Shown piece by piece: positions 8,501-16,568 of a stretch of DNA of 64,000 nucleotides. Below the pieces are notes generated by a model that saw only the letters and a program-made list of their open reading frames with translations, had not been told where the DNA came from and ran no database searches. The stretch is from Duganella sp. BJB476 (lineage in GTDB: Bacteria > Pseudomonadota > Gammaproteobacteria > Burkholderiales > Burkholderiaceae_D): assembly GCF_003416895.1 (NCBI RefSeq), contig NZ_QVIO01000001.1, forward strand, positions 1 through 64,000. Reading direction: 5' to 3'. The position numbers were made by a program, and so were the translations under genes. Positions within the stretch are counted from its first letter, which is position 1. Each line of letters begins with the position of its first letter.

Positions 8501-8710
8501 AACGGTCTGAACGTGTATGAAGATCCGTACAGCCAGATCGACGTGAACGTGGCCTACAACCTGACCAAGGAGCTGAGCCTGACCGCATCGGTGCTGAACC
8601 TGACCAAGGAAGAGACCCGCTCCCACCTGGGCAGCGACACCAAGGATCGCTTCTATTCCAACGGCTACACCGGCCGCATCGCGTACTTTGGCCTGAACTA
8701 CAAGTTCTGA
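5600..8710 (+). CDS. TonB-dependent outer-membrane receptor (glycan-type)
   Basis: 1036 residues. A signal peptide ends near SSAHAQ (about residue 36), a TonB-box-like SVVVTG follows at about 53-59, then a plug domain (about 65-185, with FPDKNVADALQRVPGV) and a 22-strand barrel ending in aromatic Phe (YFGLNYKF). The length, the DKNVADALQRVPG plug signature and the glycosidase neighbours match the Caulobacter/Xanthomonas-type receptors for oligosaccharides rather than siderophore receptors. AGGAG stands 8-10 bases before the ATG. The halogenase-like gene follows after a terminator-like hairpin. The likely role is uptake of glycan fragments released by surface or periplasmic hydrolases such as the GH92 and GH97 enzymes encoded nearby; the substrate is inferred from context. 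Confidence 0.93.
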   Translation: MTLKTPHAARQRRWTKTPIATALSLGLMTLSSAHAQTASADKPAEKTADGKPIDSVVVTGYRYAIEKSLDQKRNANAIVDVVTAEDIGKFPDKNVADALQRVPGVIIDRSGGEGKNVSVRGLSSELTLTQLNGNYIATAESNGDPTRSFNYMLMPANMLSSAELFKTPEARIDEGGIGGTVILHTRRPLEVKSGTGFVSAEGTWADTSKKTDGQFSGQYAWHDESNRFGVLVGYTQQKRTTRTMGASTENWQWYGDDYDAHPATDVNGKPSNMNSYWWGQSGFKDQSGKKYTNFMMPTSVNFDVKTEDRERKGGQLTLQAKPVRNLTVTGNYFRFDLSQNSQTNTLKIPEWNLARYDGDGNWAGGRMLDGLTFDRSGTIVTGAQYSAHPGKTYYCSGDQAKAGGLTNTGGFGPDDCTIPTPQITGSYNREKALSQTADIEVEWHGTSLDATFKGGRTWAGGGPELQFGMPIKPRLQNADGSWTLGNYASAWSTAGKPTMTFSPELMSNLQKGIGEIDLGSTSSSWTHNSTEQKYAQADFTWHADSTWLDSLQFGGKYRDGGTHRSTGNNYWVCKGADPTNYDKRYQAGCDPTANKFQSQFLYSQSLDNLAGGISASAFPAINYPAYIAYLNQTYGAMQTRNEDNFVYNVNEKISSTYFQANIKTDRLRGNVGLRVVRTRQHADSTDRVDNYNDYFFNGANGSPAPCQAGGAPAVGAPAGSGCTSGFTRLPDSTARSSSFVLSSLDRSYTDVLPSFNLAFDVRQNLLLRVAASKVVSRPSYGDIASPGGLQYYSQEYVNDRRLIGGGDKQGWFGEGSNKQLDPYKATQLDVGLEWYFHRGSVLGADLFRKNVSNFSVPVVRDVTMNVGGQTVTVQNYSTTAGGRNGVSQGIETYVQHTLDSGLGFQVNYTYNKTNQAAITLGDGTEIGKSPLVGSAKNQANITVFYETDKYLVRASYNRRGEVVNGLVNGLNVYEDPYSQIDVNVAYNLTKELSLTASVLNLTKEETRSHLGSDTKDRFYSNGYTGRIAYFGLNYKF

Positions 8711-8758
8711 TACCTTCCTCCCGTCCCCTCGCGCCCGCTGGTGTGAGGGGAGGTTCCC

Positions 8759-8796
8759 GTCGGCGCTTGCCTGTTTTGGCAACCGCCGACTTTTTT
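8759..8796 (+). terminator. Intrinsic terminator/attenuator between receptor and halogenase genes
   Basis: GTCGGCG...CGCCGAC (8759-8765 and 8784-8790), with an inner TTGCC/GGCAA pairing, is followed by six T residues. A further CCCCTC/GAGGGG hairpin precedes it at about 8725-8750. It should end or reduce transcription from the receptor gene before the halogenase gene. Confidence 0.8.
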
Positions 8797-8819
8797 GCTT
8801 GTGCAAGGGATAGCGAAAA

Positions 8820-10337
8820 ATGACAAACAACCGTATCAAGCGCGTGGTGGTGGTCGGCGGCGGCAGCGCCGGCTGGATGGCGGCTGCGGCGCTGGCCACC
8901 TATCTGGGCAAGCAGGCTTCCGTACGCCTGATCGAGTCCGAGGAAATCGGCATCGTGGGCGTCGGCGAGGCCAGCGTTCCGCACATCCGCATGTTCAACT
9001 CCCAGATGCTGGGCATTGATGAAACCGAGTTCGTCAAACGGACCCAGGGCACGGTCAAGCTCGGCATCGAGTTCAAGGACTGGTCGCGCATCGGCGACAG
9101 CTATATCCACGGTTTCGGCGTCATCGGTCGTTCGCTGGGGCCGCTGCCGTTCCACCAGTTCTGGCTCAAGTTGTTCCAGTCCGGCCGCGCGGCGGCGATC
9201 GGCGATTATTCGGTACAGACCGTGATGGCGCCGCAGGGCAAGTTCGTGCCGGGCGACGGGAATGCCCCGCCTAATTCACCGCTGGCCGACATCGCTTACG
9301 CCTACCATTTCGACGCCAGCCTGTATGCGCGCTTCCTGCGCGAGCTGTCGGAGCAGCGCGGCGTGCAGCGCATCGAAGGCAAAATCGTCGGCGTGAACCA
9401 GCGCGCCGATGACGGCTATGTCGAATCGGTGACGATGGAAAATGGCGAAGTGGTCGAAGGCGAATTGTTCATCGATTGCTCGGGTTTCCGTGGGCTGCTG
9501 ATCGAGCAGACGCTCAAGACCGGCTACGTGGACTGGACGCATTGGCTGCCGTGCGACCGCGCGATGGCGGTGCCCAGCGAGCGCGTCGATTCGATCACGC
9601 CGTACACGCGCGCCACGGCGCGCGAGGCGGGCTGGCAGTGGCGCATTCCGCTGCAACACCGCACCGGCAATGGCTATGTGTATTCGAGCCGTTACCTGGG
9701 CGACGACGAGGCCGCCGCGACGCTGCTGGCCAACCTGGACAGCAAGGCGCTGGGCGAGCCGCGCCCGCTGCGCTTCACGCCCGGCATGCGCAAGAAGTTC
9801 TGGAATAAGAATGTGGTGGCGCTGGGGTTGGCCAGCGGCTTCCTGGAACCGTTGGAATCGACGAGCATCTATATGGTCCAGTCGGGCATCAGCCGGCTGC
9901 TGGCGCTGTTCCCCGGGCGTGATTTCAATCCCTTGCTGGCCGAGCGGTTCAACCGGGAATCGGCGTTCGAATACGAGCGGGTTCGGGATTTCCTGATCCT
10001 GCATTACCACGCTACCGAACGTAACGACACGCCGTTCTGGGATTACTGCCGCACCATGTCCGTTCCGGACAGCTTGCAGGAGGCGATGGAGTTGTTCCGC
10101 AGCGATGGGCGCTACTTCCGCAACGGCGAGGATTTCTTCGCGCTACCGAGTTGGGTGCAGGTGATGCTGGGCCAGCGCATCATGCCGCAAAGCTACCACC
10201 CGATCGTGGACGATATGCCGGAAGAGAAGTTGGTGCAATACGTCGAAGGCATGCGCGCGACGCTGGCGCAGGCTGTTGCGGCCATGCCGACGCATGGGGA
10301 GTGGATCAACCGGTATTGGAAGGCGGCCACGCCGTAA
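8820..10337 (+). CDS. FAD-dependent tryptophan-halogenase-family protein
   Basis: 505 residues. The N-terminal FAD-binding motif VVVGGGSAGWMAA is followed by IGIVGVGEASVP, which holds the equivalent of the glutamate in the halogenase GVGE(A/S) signature. WQWRIP at about 271-276 is the WxWxIP motif said to block monooxygenase activity in true flavin-dependent halogenases. The C-terminal half has GLASGFLEPLESTSIYMVQ, also typical of the family. Members of this group are very often encoded beside TonB receptors for sugars, where their substrate is unknown; tryptophan is unlikely given the context. The ATG is 28 bases or so behind the attenuator hairpin, with AAGGGA upstream. Confidence 0.88.
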   Translation: MTNNRIKRVVVVGGGSAGWMAAAALATYLGKQASVRLIESEEIGIVGVGEASVPHIRMFNSQMLGIDETEFVKRTQGTVKLGIEFKDWSRIGDSYIHGFGVIGRSLGPLPFHQFWLKLFQSGRAAAIGDYSVQTVMAPQGKFVPGDGNAPPNSPLADIAYAYHFDASLYARFLRELSEQRGVQRIEGKIVGVNQRADDGYVESVTMENGEVVEGELFIDCSGFRGLLIEQTLKTGYVDWTHWLPCDRAMAVPSERVDSITPYTRATAREAGWQWRIPLQHRTGNGYVYSSRYLGDDEAAATLLANLDSKALGEPRPLRFTPGMRKKFWNKNVVALGLASGFLEPLESTSIYMVQSGISRLLALFPGRDFNPLLAERFNRESAFEYERVRDFLILHYHATERNDTPFWDYCRTMSVPDSLQEAMELFRSDGRYFRNGEDFFALPSWVQVMLGQRIMPQSYHPIVDDMPEEKLVQYVEGMRATLAQAVAAMPTHGEWINRYWKAATP

Positions 10338-10339
10338 GC

Positions 10340-10363
10340 GTACCGGGGGCGTGCCCCCGGTAC
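10340..10363. terminator. Bidirectional hairpin between convergent genes
   Basis: A perfect 11-bp inverted repeat (GTACCGGGGGC and GCCCCCGGTAC, 2-base spacer) lies between the stop codons of the halogenase and GH92 genes. There is no long T tract on either side, so it may act as a transcript-end stabiliser as much as a terminator. Confidence 0.6.
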
Positions 10364-10371
10364 TTACTGCT

Positions 10372-12816
10372 TTACGGTCGCTGCGGCTCGCGCAGATCGG
10401 CGGGCAGGGCGTCGGCTTGCGTGCCCCAGGTTTGGGCGGCGGCATCGCTGCCTAGCTTCATCTGGATCTGTCCGCCGGCGTTGAGCTGCTCCCAATCCAG
10501 CCAGACCTTCGGCAGTGGCTGGCCGTTCCAGCGCACCTGCTCGATCGCCATCGGCGCCTTGTCGCTGGCGGCGTTGCTGTTGATGCGAAGGGTCTTGCCA
10601 TTGCCGACATCAATCTCGGCGCTTGCAAATTTCGGCGCATGCAGCAGGAAGTGTCCGCTACCCGGCATCGATGGATACAGACCCAGCACACTGAACACAT
10701 ACCACGCCGACATGGTACCCAGGTCGTCGTTGCCGGTGACGCCGTTCGGTGCATTGGTGAACAGCGTCTCGGCAGCGCGCAACACGGTACTGGTCTTCCA
10801 CGGTTGGCCAACCAGCGTGTACATCCACGGCGCGTGCAGGTCCGGTTCGTTGTTCGGGTTGTAGCGATACTGGCTGTAGTAGTTGTACGGCCCCATCACC
10901 CAATCCTTGCGCACCGCCTCGTAGGGATTCTTGCGCAAGGCGTCGTAGGCGAAGAAGGCGTCGAGCCGGCGCGCGGTCTGCGCGCGTCCGCCCATGGCTG
11001 CCACCATGCCGCCCACGTCCTGCTGCACCAGCCATTGATATTGCCATGCAGTGCCTTCGTGGAAGCCGTGCTCGGCGCGCGGGCTGTAGCTGCCGTCAAG
11101 CTCGGCAAACCATTTGCCATCGGTCATGCGCGCGCGCGGGAAGCCTTTGAAGCCGAGTTCCTTGTCGTCCGCCGCTTCATCCCACACCTTGTGCCAGTTG
11201 CCGGCGCGCTTGCGCAGCAGCGCGGCGTCGTCACGCTTGCCTAGCGCCTCGGCCATGTAGGCCAGTGCGCCATCGGCCTGCGCATATTCGAGCGTGGCGG
11301 AGCCGCCGTGGTGCGGATCGACATCCATGCCCTTGGCGCGGAAGGCGCGGTCGTACTGCACGTAGCCGTTTTCCAGATAGCTCGGATTGCCGGCGCGGCC
11401 TTCGCTGCGGCTGCCGAATGGCGGTGTGCCGAAGGCGTTCTCACGCAGCGCGGTGTAGGCGCGCTGTTCCTGGCCTTTCAGCGCGCCGAAGCGCCACAAG
11501 TCGACCAGGAACGGCGTCACCGGGTCGCCCGTCATGACGTTGGATTCGAAGTTGGCGTAGCCCCAGCGCGGCAGCCATCCACCTTGTTCGCGGGTCTTCA
11601 GCACCGAATCGGCGATGTCGCGCGCGCGTTCTGGACGCAGCAATGCCAGCAGCTGATTGTGGGCGCGGTAGGTGTCCCATAGCGAGAAGAACTCGTAGTA
11701 GGTGGCGCCGCCGGCGTTGTGCAGGGCGTCGTCGTAGCCGCGATAGCGGCCGTCGGCGTCGTTGCCCGTCAAGGGCTGCAGCAGCGCGTGATAGAGGGCG
11801 GTGTAGAACACGGTGCGCTGATCCTTGTCGGCGCCGCCGATGCGCACCGTGTTCAGCTCCTGCTGCCAGGCGCGCTGGGAGGCCTCGCGCATCGCATCGA
11901 AGCTGCGCGGCTGAGTGCCTGCGTAGGCGTCGGCGTGCAGGTTGCGGCGCGCGCCTTCGGCATCGACGTGCGAGATGGCGCTGATGGCGGTGACGGCCTT
12001 GCCGTCTTTCAGGTCAAAGGTGAACCATGCGCCGTGTGGACGGCTGTCGCCTTGCTGGCTCAGGCCGCGCGTGCCGGGCGTGCCGCCGGCGTCGCTCCAT
12101 ACGCCGTGGGTGCTGAAGGGACGGTCGAACTCCATGCGGAACCAGGTGGCGTACTGGGCGCCGCCGCAAAAACTCTTGGTGACGATCTTGCCTTCGATGG
12201 CTCGGTCGCCCACTACCTGCAAGCTGCTGCCGACCACCGAATGGCGCTCGTTGGCCTGGCCGACGTTGACCAGCACGTGCCCTTGGCGGGCGGTGTCCGC
12301 AAACGTGTAACGCTCGGCGCCGGCGCGCGTGAGCGCCGTGGTTTCGGCGACGATGCCGTCGTAGTCGGTGAGCTTGATCTTGAAGTAGCCGGCCGTGCCG
12401 ACTTCGCCGTCATGGGTGTAGCTGGACGCGTACTTTTTCTGGTCGAAGCTGGCCGGCTTGGTGGTGTCGAATTTGGCGCCGGGGCCGATGTCGCCGGTCA
12501 CCGGCAGCACCGACAACTGGCCGCCCTGTTCCCAGCAGCCCGCGCCGGACAGGAAGAAGTGGCCGAAGCCGCGGATCTTCGGGTCCAGGTAGCGCCAGCC
12601 GGCGTAGTGCTCGCCGATCGGGCTCAGTTGCAGCATGCCGAATGGGGCGGAGGCGCCGGGGAAGGTGTTGCCGTCGTCCTGGGTGCCGATGAAGGTATTG
12701 ACCGGGAAGCCCGATTCAGTTGCGGGCGCGGGTGCGGGCGCAGCGGCGGCCCAGATGCTGGTCATGGCCAGCGCGATGCTGAGCGCCAGCTGGCCGGTGG
12801 TGCGGTGGTGCGTCAT
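10372..12816 (-). CDS. GH92-family alpha-mannosidase, exported
   Basis: 814 residues. A signal peptide (about 1-25, ending IWAAAAPA) is followed by the N-terminal beta-sandwich beginning VNTFIGTQDDGNTFPGASAPFGM, the strongest GH92 signature, and an (alpha/alpha)6 catalytic barrel. NNEPDLHAPWMYTLVGQPWKT and GNDDLGTMSAWYVFSVLG are the conserved GH92 motifs that carry the catalytic acid and the calcium site. GH92 enzymes are Ca2+-dependent inverting exo-alpha-mannosidases (alpha-1,2, -1,3 or -1,4). GGAGA sits about 8 bases before the ATG. It lies 127 bases downstream of the GH97 gene on the same strand, so both may be cotranscribed, and convergent to the receptor/halogenase genes. The linkage specificity cannot be read from sequence. 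Confidence 0.92.
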   Translation of the reverse strand: MTHHRTTGQLALSIALAMTSIWAAAAPAPAPATESGFPVNTFIGTQDDGNTFPGASAPFGMLQLSPIGEHYAGWRYLDPKIRGFGHFFLSGAGCWEQGGQLSVLPVTGDIGPGAKFDTTKPASFDQKKYASSYTHDGEVGTAGYFKIKLTDYDGIVAETTALTRAGAERYTFADTARQGHVLVNVGQANERHSVVGSSLQVVGDRAIEGKIVTKSFCGGAQYATWFRMEFDRPFSTHGVWSDAGGTPGTRGLSQQGDSRPHGAWFTFDLKDGKAVTAISAISHVDAEGARRNLHADAYAGTQPRSFDAMREASQRAWQQELNTVRIGGADKDQRTVFYTALYHALLQPLTGNDADGRYRGYDDALHNAGGATYYEFFSLWDTYRAHNQLLALLRPERARDIADSVLKTREQGGWLPRWGYANFESNVMTGDPVTPFLVDLWRFGALKGQEQRAYTALRENAFGTPPFGSRSEGRAGNPSYLENGYVQYDRAFRAKGMDVDPHHGGSATLEYAQADGALAYMAEALGKRDDAALLRKRAGNWHKVWDEAADDKELGFKGFPRARMTDGKWFAELDGSYSPRAEHGFHEGTAWQYQWLVQQDVGGMVAAMGGRAQTARRLDAFFAYDALRKNPYEAVRKDWVMGPYNYYSQYRYNPNNEPDLHAPWMYTLVGQPWKTSTVLRAAETLFTNAPNGVTGNDDLGTMSAWYVFSVLGLYPSMPGSGHFLLHAPKFASAEIDVGNGKTLRINSNAASDKAPMAIEQVRWNGQPLPKVWLDWEQLNAGGQIQMKLGSDAAAQTWGTQADALPADLREPQRP

Positions 12817-12943
12817 TGAGCGTCTCCAGTTGGTATTGTTGTTCTGTTGTTTATAGCATTTGAAGCCTGCGGCGGCGAGGCGAGGGCGGCGCGGACCGCA
12901 GAGTTTAGTGCGGTTTTAGTAAACACCGTCCTAGCTGATCACC

Positions 12944-14977
12944 TTAGTCGATCGCCTTGAAGCGGATCGCGGCGCCGCCGCCGGCTGCCAGCCATAGCGT
13001 CATCGTCTGGTCGCGCTGCGCGGCCTTCTTTTCGATGACGATGGCGTAGGGATTGGTTTCCCAGTGCGCGTCCGGGCCGTCGCGGTAGATTTCGGCCTGG
13101 TAGCGCTGGCCCGGCGCCAGGAAGTCGAGCTTGAGATCGAGCGTGCGCGCTGTTTCGTTGGTCAGCGCGCCGAGGAACCAGTCGCGGCCCCCGCGCTGTT
13201 GGCGGGCGACGGCCACATACTGACCCACTTCGCCGGCGATGGCGCGGCTTTCTTCCCAGTCGGCCGGGACGTCGACGATGAACTGGAAGGCGTCGCGCCG
13301 CGCCTCGTAATTCTCGGGCAGGTCGGCCGCCATCTGGATCGGGCTATACAGCACGACGTACAACGACAGCTCCTTGGCCAGCGTGGAGCGCACGCGGTTC
13401 TCCGATTGTTCGCCGTTCGGCTTGAGGTTGAAGATGCCGGGCGTGTAGTCGAAGGGGCCGGACAGCATGCGGGTAAATGGCAGCAGCGCCGTGTGCTCGG
13501 GCGGATTGGGCGGATAACCCCAGGCGTTGTACTCCTGGCCGCGCGCGCCTTCGCGCGTGAGCCAGTTGGGGTAAGTGCGGCGCAAGCCGGTGTCCTTGAT
13601 CGGCTCGTGGGTGTCGATGCTGATGTGGCGCTTGGCCGCCGCCATGACGGAGTGCAGGTATTCGCCTGCCATGTACTGGCCGTCGTGCCATTCGTAGCGG
13701 GTGATGCCCTCGGCGTCGACGCGCTTGATACGCGCGTTGTCGGTGACGTAGCCGGTTTTGACCTGCGTGACGTTGTTGTCGCGGTAGTAGTCGAGCGCGC
13801 CGTCCATCTGGCTGGCGTAGTGCGATACGGCGCCCGAGGTCTCGTGATGGCCGATCAGGCCCACGCCCAGCTTCTTGCCGTAGGCGGCGATTTGGCGCAT
13901 GTCGAAATCCGGGTAGGGTTCGGTGAAGCTGAAGCGGTCGCCGTTGTCCTGCCATTCGCCGTCCCAGCCGACGTTCCAGCCTTCCACCAGCACGCCGGAG
14001 AAACCGTACTTGGCGGCGAAGTCCATATAGCGCTTGGTCTCCGCCGTCGTCGCGCCATGCTTGGGGCCCGAGGCCCAGGTCTTCTGCCACAGGTGCATGG
14101 CCCACCAGATACCGACATATTTGCCCGGCTTGACCCAGGAGACGTCGCCCAGTTTGTTCGGTTCGTTGAGATTGAGGATCAGGTCCGAGTTCAGCAAGCC
14201 CTTGGCGTCGGGCGATACCTGCACGGTGCGCCATGGCGTCTTGAACGCGCCGCGCGTCTTGACGCGGCTGCCGTCGTACCACGGCGTGAGGTCGGCCTTG
14301 AACACGCCGTCGTGCTGCTGGTTGAGCGTCATCGATGCGTAGTCGGTCAGCGCCGCCTCGTGGATCGACAGGTGCACGCCGGACGGCAGGCGAAGAGTGA
14401 ACGGCGTTTCCACATGCGGCGCATCTTTCAGCAGTGTGGAACGGTACAGGTATTCCAGGCCGCGCCAGGCGCGCGCCGGGATCCACCAGGCGCGGGTCTT
14501 GTCGGCGTCGGGGATCTGGAACTCGGTGGTTTCGTCGACGATCTCGATCTCGCCCGGCATGCCCGGCTGCTCGGGCACTTCGTAGCGGAAGCCGATGCCG
14601 TCGTTGAACACCCGGAAGCGCACCGTGAATTTGCTGCGCGTATCGAGCGCGCGCGCGAAGTCGACGCGCAGCTCATTGTGCTGGTCGCGCACCAGTTTGC
14701 GCTCACCCCAGGGCTGGGGCCAGGTGGTGTCGGCGCTGTCGCTGGCCGTGGTGGTGATGTTGTAGCCCTCGCCAAAGGACGGGCCGCGCTTGAACACCAT
14801 GCCGAGGTGGGAGGGCGTGATGACCGGCACGCCGCGATATGTCACGCGATAGGTCGGGTTGGCGCGATCGTCGCTGATGCTGACCACCAGCGCGCCATCG
14901 GGCGAACTGACGCTGGTGTCGCGCGCGTGGGCGAAGGGGCCGGCAAGGGCCAGTAGCAGGAGATAGAAAGGTTTCAT
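12944..14977 (-). CDS. GH97-family alpha-glucosidase (SusB-like), exported
   Basis: 677 residues from the ATG at 14977 (MKPFYLLLLALAGPFAHA is a clear signal peptide); an upstream in-frame ATG at 15046 would add 23 residues that spoil the signal sequence. The N-terminal beta-super-sandwich (about 20-270) is followed by the TIM barrel with the family signatures WNVGWDGEW, GHHETSG, DTHEPIKDTGLRRTYPNW and GARGQEYNAWG, which hold the conserved acidic and metal-binding residues. The position that carries the nucleophilic Asp in retaining GH97 members appears to be Gly (VKTGYV), so an inverting SusB-type alpha-glucosidase is the better guess. No ribosome binding site is obvious before either start. 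Confidence 0.9.
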   Translation of the reverse strand: MKPFYLLLLALAGPFAHARDTSVSSPDGALVVSISDDRANPTYRVTYRGVPVITPSHLGMVFKRGPSFGEGYNITTTASDSADTTWPQPWGERKLVRDQHNELRVDFARALDTRSKFTVRFRVFNDGIGFRYEVPEQPGMPGEIEIVDETTEFQIPDADKTRAWWIPARAWRGLEYLYRSTLLKDAPHVETPFTLRLPSGVHLSIHEAALTDYASMTLNQQHDGVFKADLTPWYDGSRVKTRGAFKTPWRTVQVSPDAKGLLNSDLILNLNEPNKLGDVSWVKPGKYVGIWWAMHLWQKTWASGPKHGATTAETKRYMDFAAKYGFSGVLVEGWNVGWDGEWQDNGDRFSFTEPYPDFDMRQIAAYGKKLGVGLIGHHETSGAVSHYASQMDGALDYYRDNNVTQVKTGYVTDNARIKRVDAEGITRYEWHDGQYMAGEYLHSVMAAAKRHISIDTHEPIKDTGLRRTYPNWLTREGARGQEYNAWGYPPNPPEHTALLPFTRMLSGPFDYTPGIFNLKPNGEQSENRVRSTLAKELSLYVVLYSPIQMAADLPENYEARRDAFQFIVDVPADWEESRAIAGEVGQYVAVARQQRGGRDWFLGALTNETARTLDLKLDFLAPGQRYQAEIYRDGPDAHWETNPYAIVIEKKAAQRDQTMTLWLAAGGGAAIRFKAID

Positions 14978-15080
14978 TATTGGGTTTTTGAGGGCCGTTG
15001 ATTGACTATTCTCACCTACCCAGGCAGGAAAATTCGCGGAAAGCATGCTTGTATTGCGCAGTTTAGGAATGATTACTAAA

Positions 15081-15118
15081 AACGGCCCGGTCGCGTTTGC
15101 GAGCGGGCCGTTCTGAGT
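15081..15118 (-). terminator. Rho-independent terminator of the DUF2939 gene
   Basis: The stem AACGGCCCG/CGGGCCGTT (15081-15089 with 15104-15112) is followed, on the minus strand, by a T-rich tract (complement of 15077-15081). It lies 28 bases behind the DUF2939 stop codon and separates that gene from the GH97 gene. Confidence 0.75.
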
Positions 15119-15139
15119 GTCGGTCAGCGTGGTGCTGTT

Positions 15140-15670
15140 TTACTGTTTCAATGCGTCGGCGGGGATTTCGATGGAGGTCAGCTTCCAGTTCCATAACCCG
15201 AAGCGTCGCAACGTTAGCGCACCTTCGGAACCTTCGGTGTCGGCGCGTTGCAAGGTCACCTTGCTCCAGCCCTTGAACGACAATTTGTAGTTCGGTTTTT
15301 CACTGGTGCCGGATGGACCGGCGGCCGTATCGGGCGCCGTCGGCGCGCGTTGCATCAGCGCGATCAGCCCGGCGGGCGAGACCAGCGAATCGATCATCGG
15401 TCCGATCATGGCCGCGCCGAGCGCCTGGCCGACACCGGCGAACGGGTTGGACTTCAATTCCGGCGTATCCATCGCCGCCATCATGCCGCCCATGACCTGG
15501 CCTTTCAGGTTTTCCCGAAGGGTGGGGAAGTCGACATGGTCGGAGATGGCCTCGGCGTCGCGCTCGGCGATGGCGGTGCGAATTTGATACAGGGCGATGT
15601 AGGGCGAGCCGAAGGTAATGACCAGGGCGATCGTGATAACCGCAACGGCGCTGAGCGTTAGTTTTTTCAA
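15140..15670 (-). CDS. DUF2939 domain-containing protein
   Basis: 176 residues from a TTG start (no upstream or nearby ATG is available in frame). An N-terminal hydrophobic segment (about 5-28) anchors or exports it. SPYIALYQIRTAIAERDAEAISDHVDFPTLRENLK is the DUF2939 signature. The C-terminal part ends in a hydrophilic beta-rich region with LTLRRFGLWNWKLTSIEIP. The function is unknown in all members known to me. It is followed by its own terminator and is divergent from the ABC exporter genes. Confidence 0.82.
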   Translation of the reverse strand: MKKLTLSAVAVITIALVITFGSPYIALYQIRTAIAERDAEAISDHVDFPTLRENLKGQVMGGMMAAMDTPELKSNPFAGVGQALGAAMIGPMIDSLVSPAGLIALMQRAPTAPDTAAGPSGTSEKPNYKLSFKGWSKVTLQRADTEGSEGALTLRRFGLWNWKLTSIEIPADALKQ

Positions 15671-15821
15671 GTGGGTTCCGGGTTTCGGCAGGGGCGTGCC
15701 GTGGCGCGGCTTGATTATATGTTGATGTTGGTAACTTTACAAATCTTCACTCAACGGAGATAAAGCGGCAATCCCCCATCGGTTTAATGGCTGCTGTGTT
15801 ATTCAACCACGGGGAACAACC

Positions 15822-16568
15822 ATGACAGCATCCGCAGCAGCGCGACCCTTGATGGTCTTGCGCGATTTGAGCAAGCGTTACGACAGCAGCGCCGGCAGCC
15901 TGATGGCGCTGGACGGCATCAACCTTGAAGTGCAGGCCGGCGAGTTCGTCGCCGTGGTCGGAAAATCCGGCAGCGGCAAATCGACTTTGCTGAACCTGGC
16001 CAGCGGCATCGATACGCCGTCTTCCGGCGAAGTCTGGATAGACGGCGCCGCCGTGCACGGCATGCGGCAATCGGAGCTGGCGCGCTGGCGCGGCCGCCAC
16101 CTCGGCATCGTGTTCCAGTTCTTCCAGCTGCTGCCGACGCTGACCGTGGCCGAGAACGTGATGCTGCCGATGGACTTCTGCGCCACCTATCCGGCGCGCC
16201 AGCGGCGCGCGCGGGCGCTGGCGTTGCTGGAGCGGCTGGATATCGGCGCGCAGGCTGACAAGCTGCCGTCGGCGCTGTCCGGCGGCCAGCAGCAGCGCGC
16301 GGCGATTGCGCGCGCACTGGCCAACGACGCGCCCATCCTGGTGGCCGATGAACCGACCGGCAATCTCGATAGCGACACCACGCGCCAGATCATGCAGCTG
16401 TTCGCCGGCCTGGTCGAACAGGGCAAGACGGTGCTGATGGTGACGCACGAACGCGACTTCAGCGCGTACTTCACGCGCCTCGTCACGCTGGCCGACGGCC
16501 GGATCTGCGTGCCGCGCGACGGCGTTGCGGGCATCGACCATGCCGCCAACCGGGTGCGTCATGCTTAG
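15822..16568 (+). CDS. ABC transporter ATP-binding protein, LolD/MacB type
   Basis: 248 residues. Walker A GKSGSGKSTL (about 46-55), the ABC signature LSGGQQQRAAIARAL, Walker B ILVADEPTGNLD and the switch His in MVTHERD are all intact. The DEPTGNLDS form is typical of the LolD/MacB/FtsE group, which powers exporters or mechanotransmitters with FtsX-type permeases. The start has GGGGAA 6-8 bases upstream. The stop codon overlaps the start of the permease gene by 8 bases (ATGCTTAG), a sign of translational coupling. The substrate is unknown. Confidence 0.93.
   Translation: MTASAAARPLMVLRDLSKRYDSSAGSLMALDGINLEVQAGEFVAVVGKSGSGKSTLLNLASGIDTPSSGEVWIDGAAVHGMRQSELARWRGRHLGIVFQFFQLLPTLTVAENVMLPMDFCATYPARQRRARALALLERLDIGAQADKLPSALSGGQQQRAAIARALANDAPILVADEPTGNLDSDTTRQIMQLFAGLVEQGKTVLMVTHERDFSAYFTRLVTLADGRICVPRDGVAGIDHAANRVRHA

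Noticed and set aside
5606..8899. Minus-strand open frame of 1097 codons over the TonB receptor gene
   Set aside because: It mirrors the receptor gene; high GC leaves the antisense frame open. Composition is Ala/Gly/Val/Arg/His-rich with no domain, whereas the sense frame has full receptor features.
13064..14956. Plus-strand frame of 630 codons over the GH97 gene
   Set aside because: Low-complexity shadow of a clear GH97 gene; no motif or start site.
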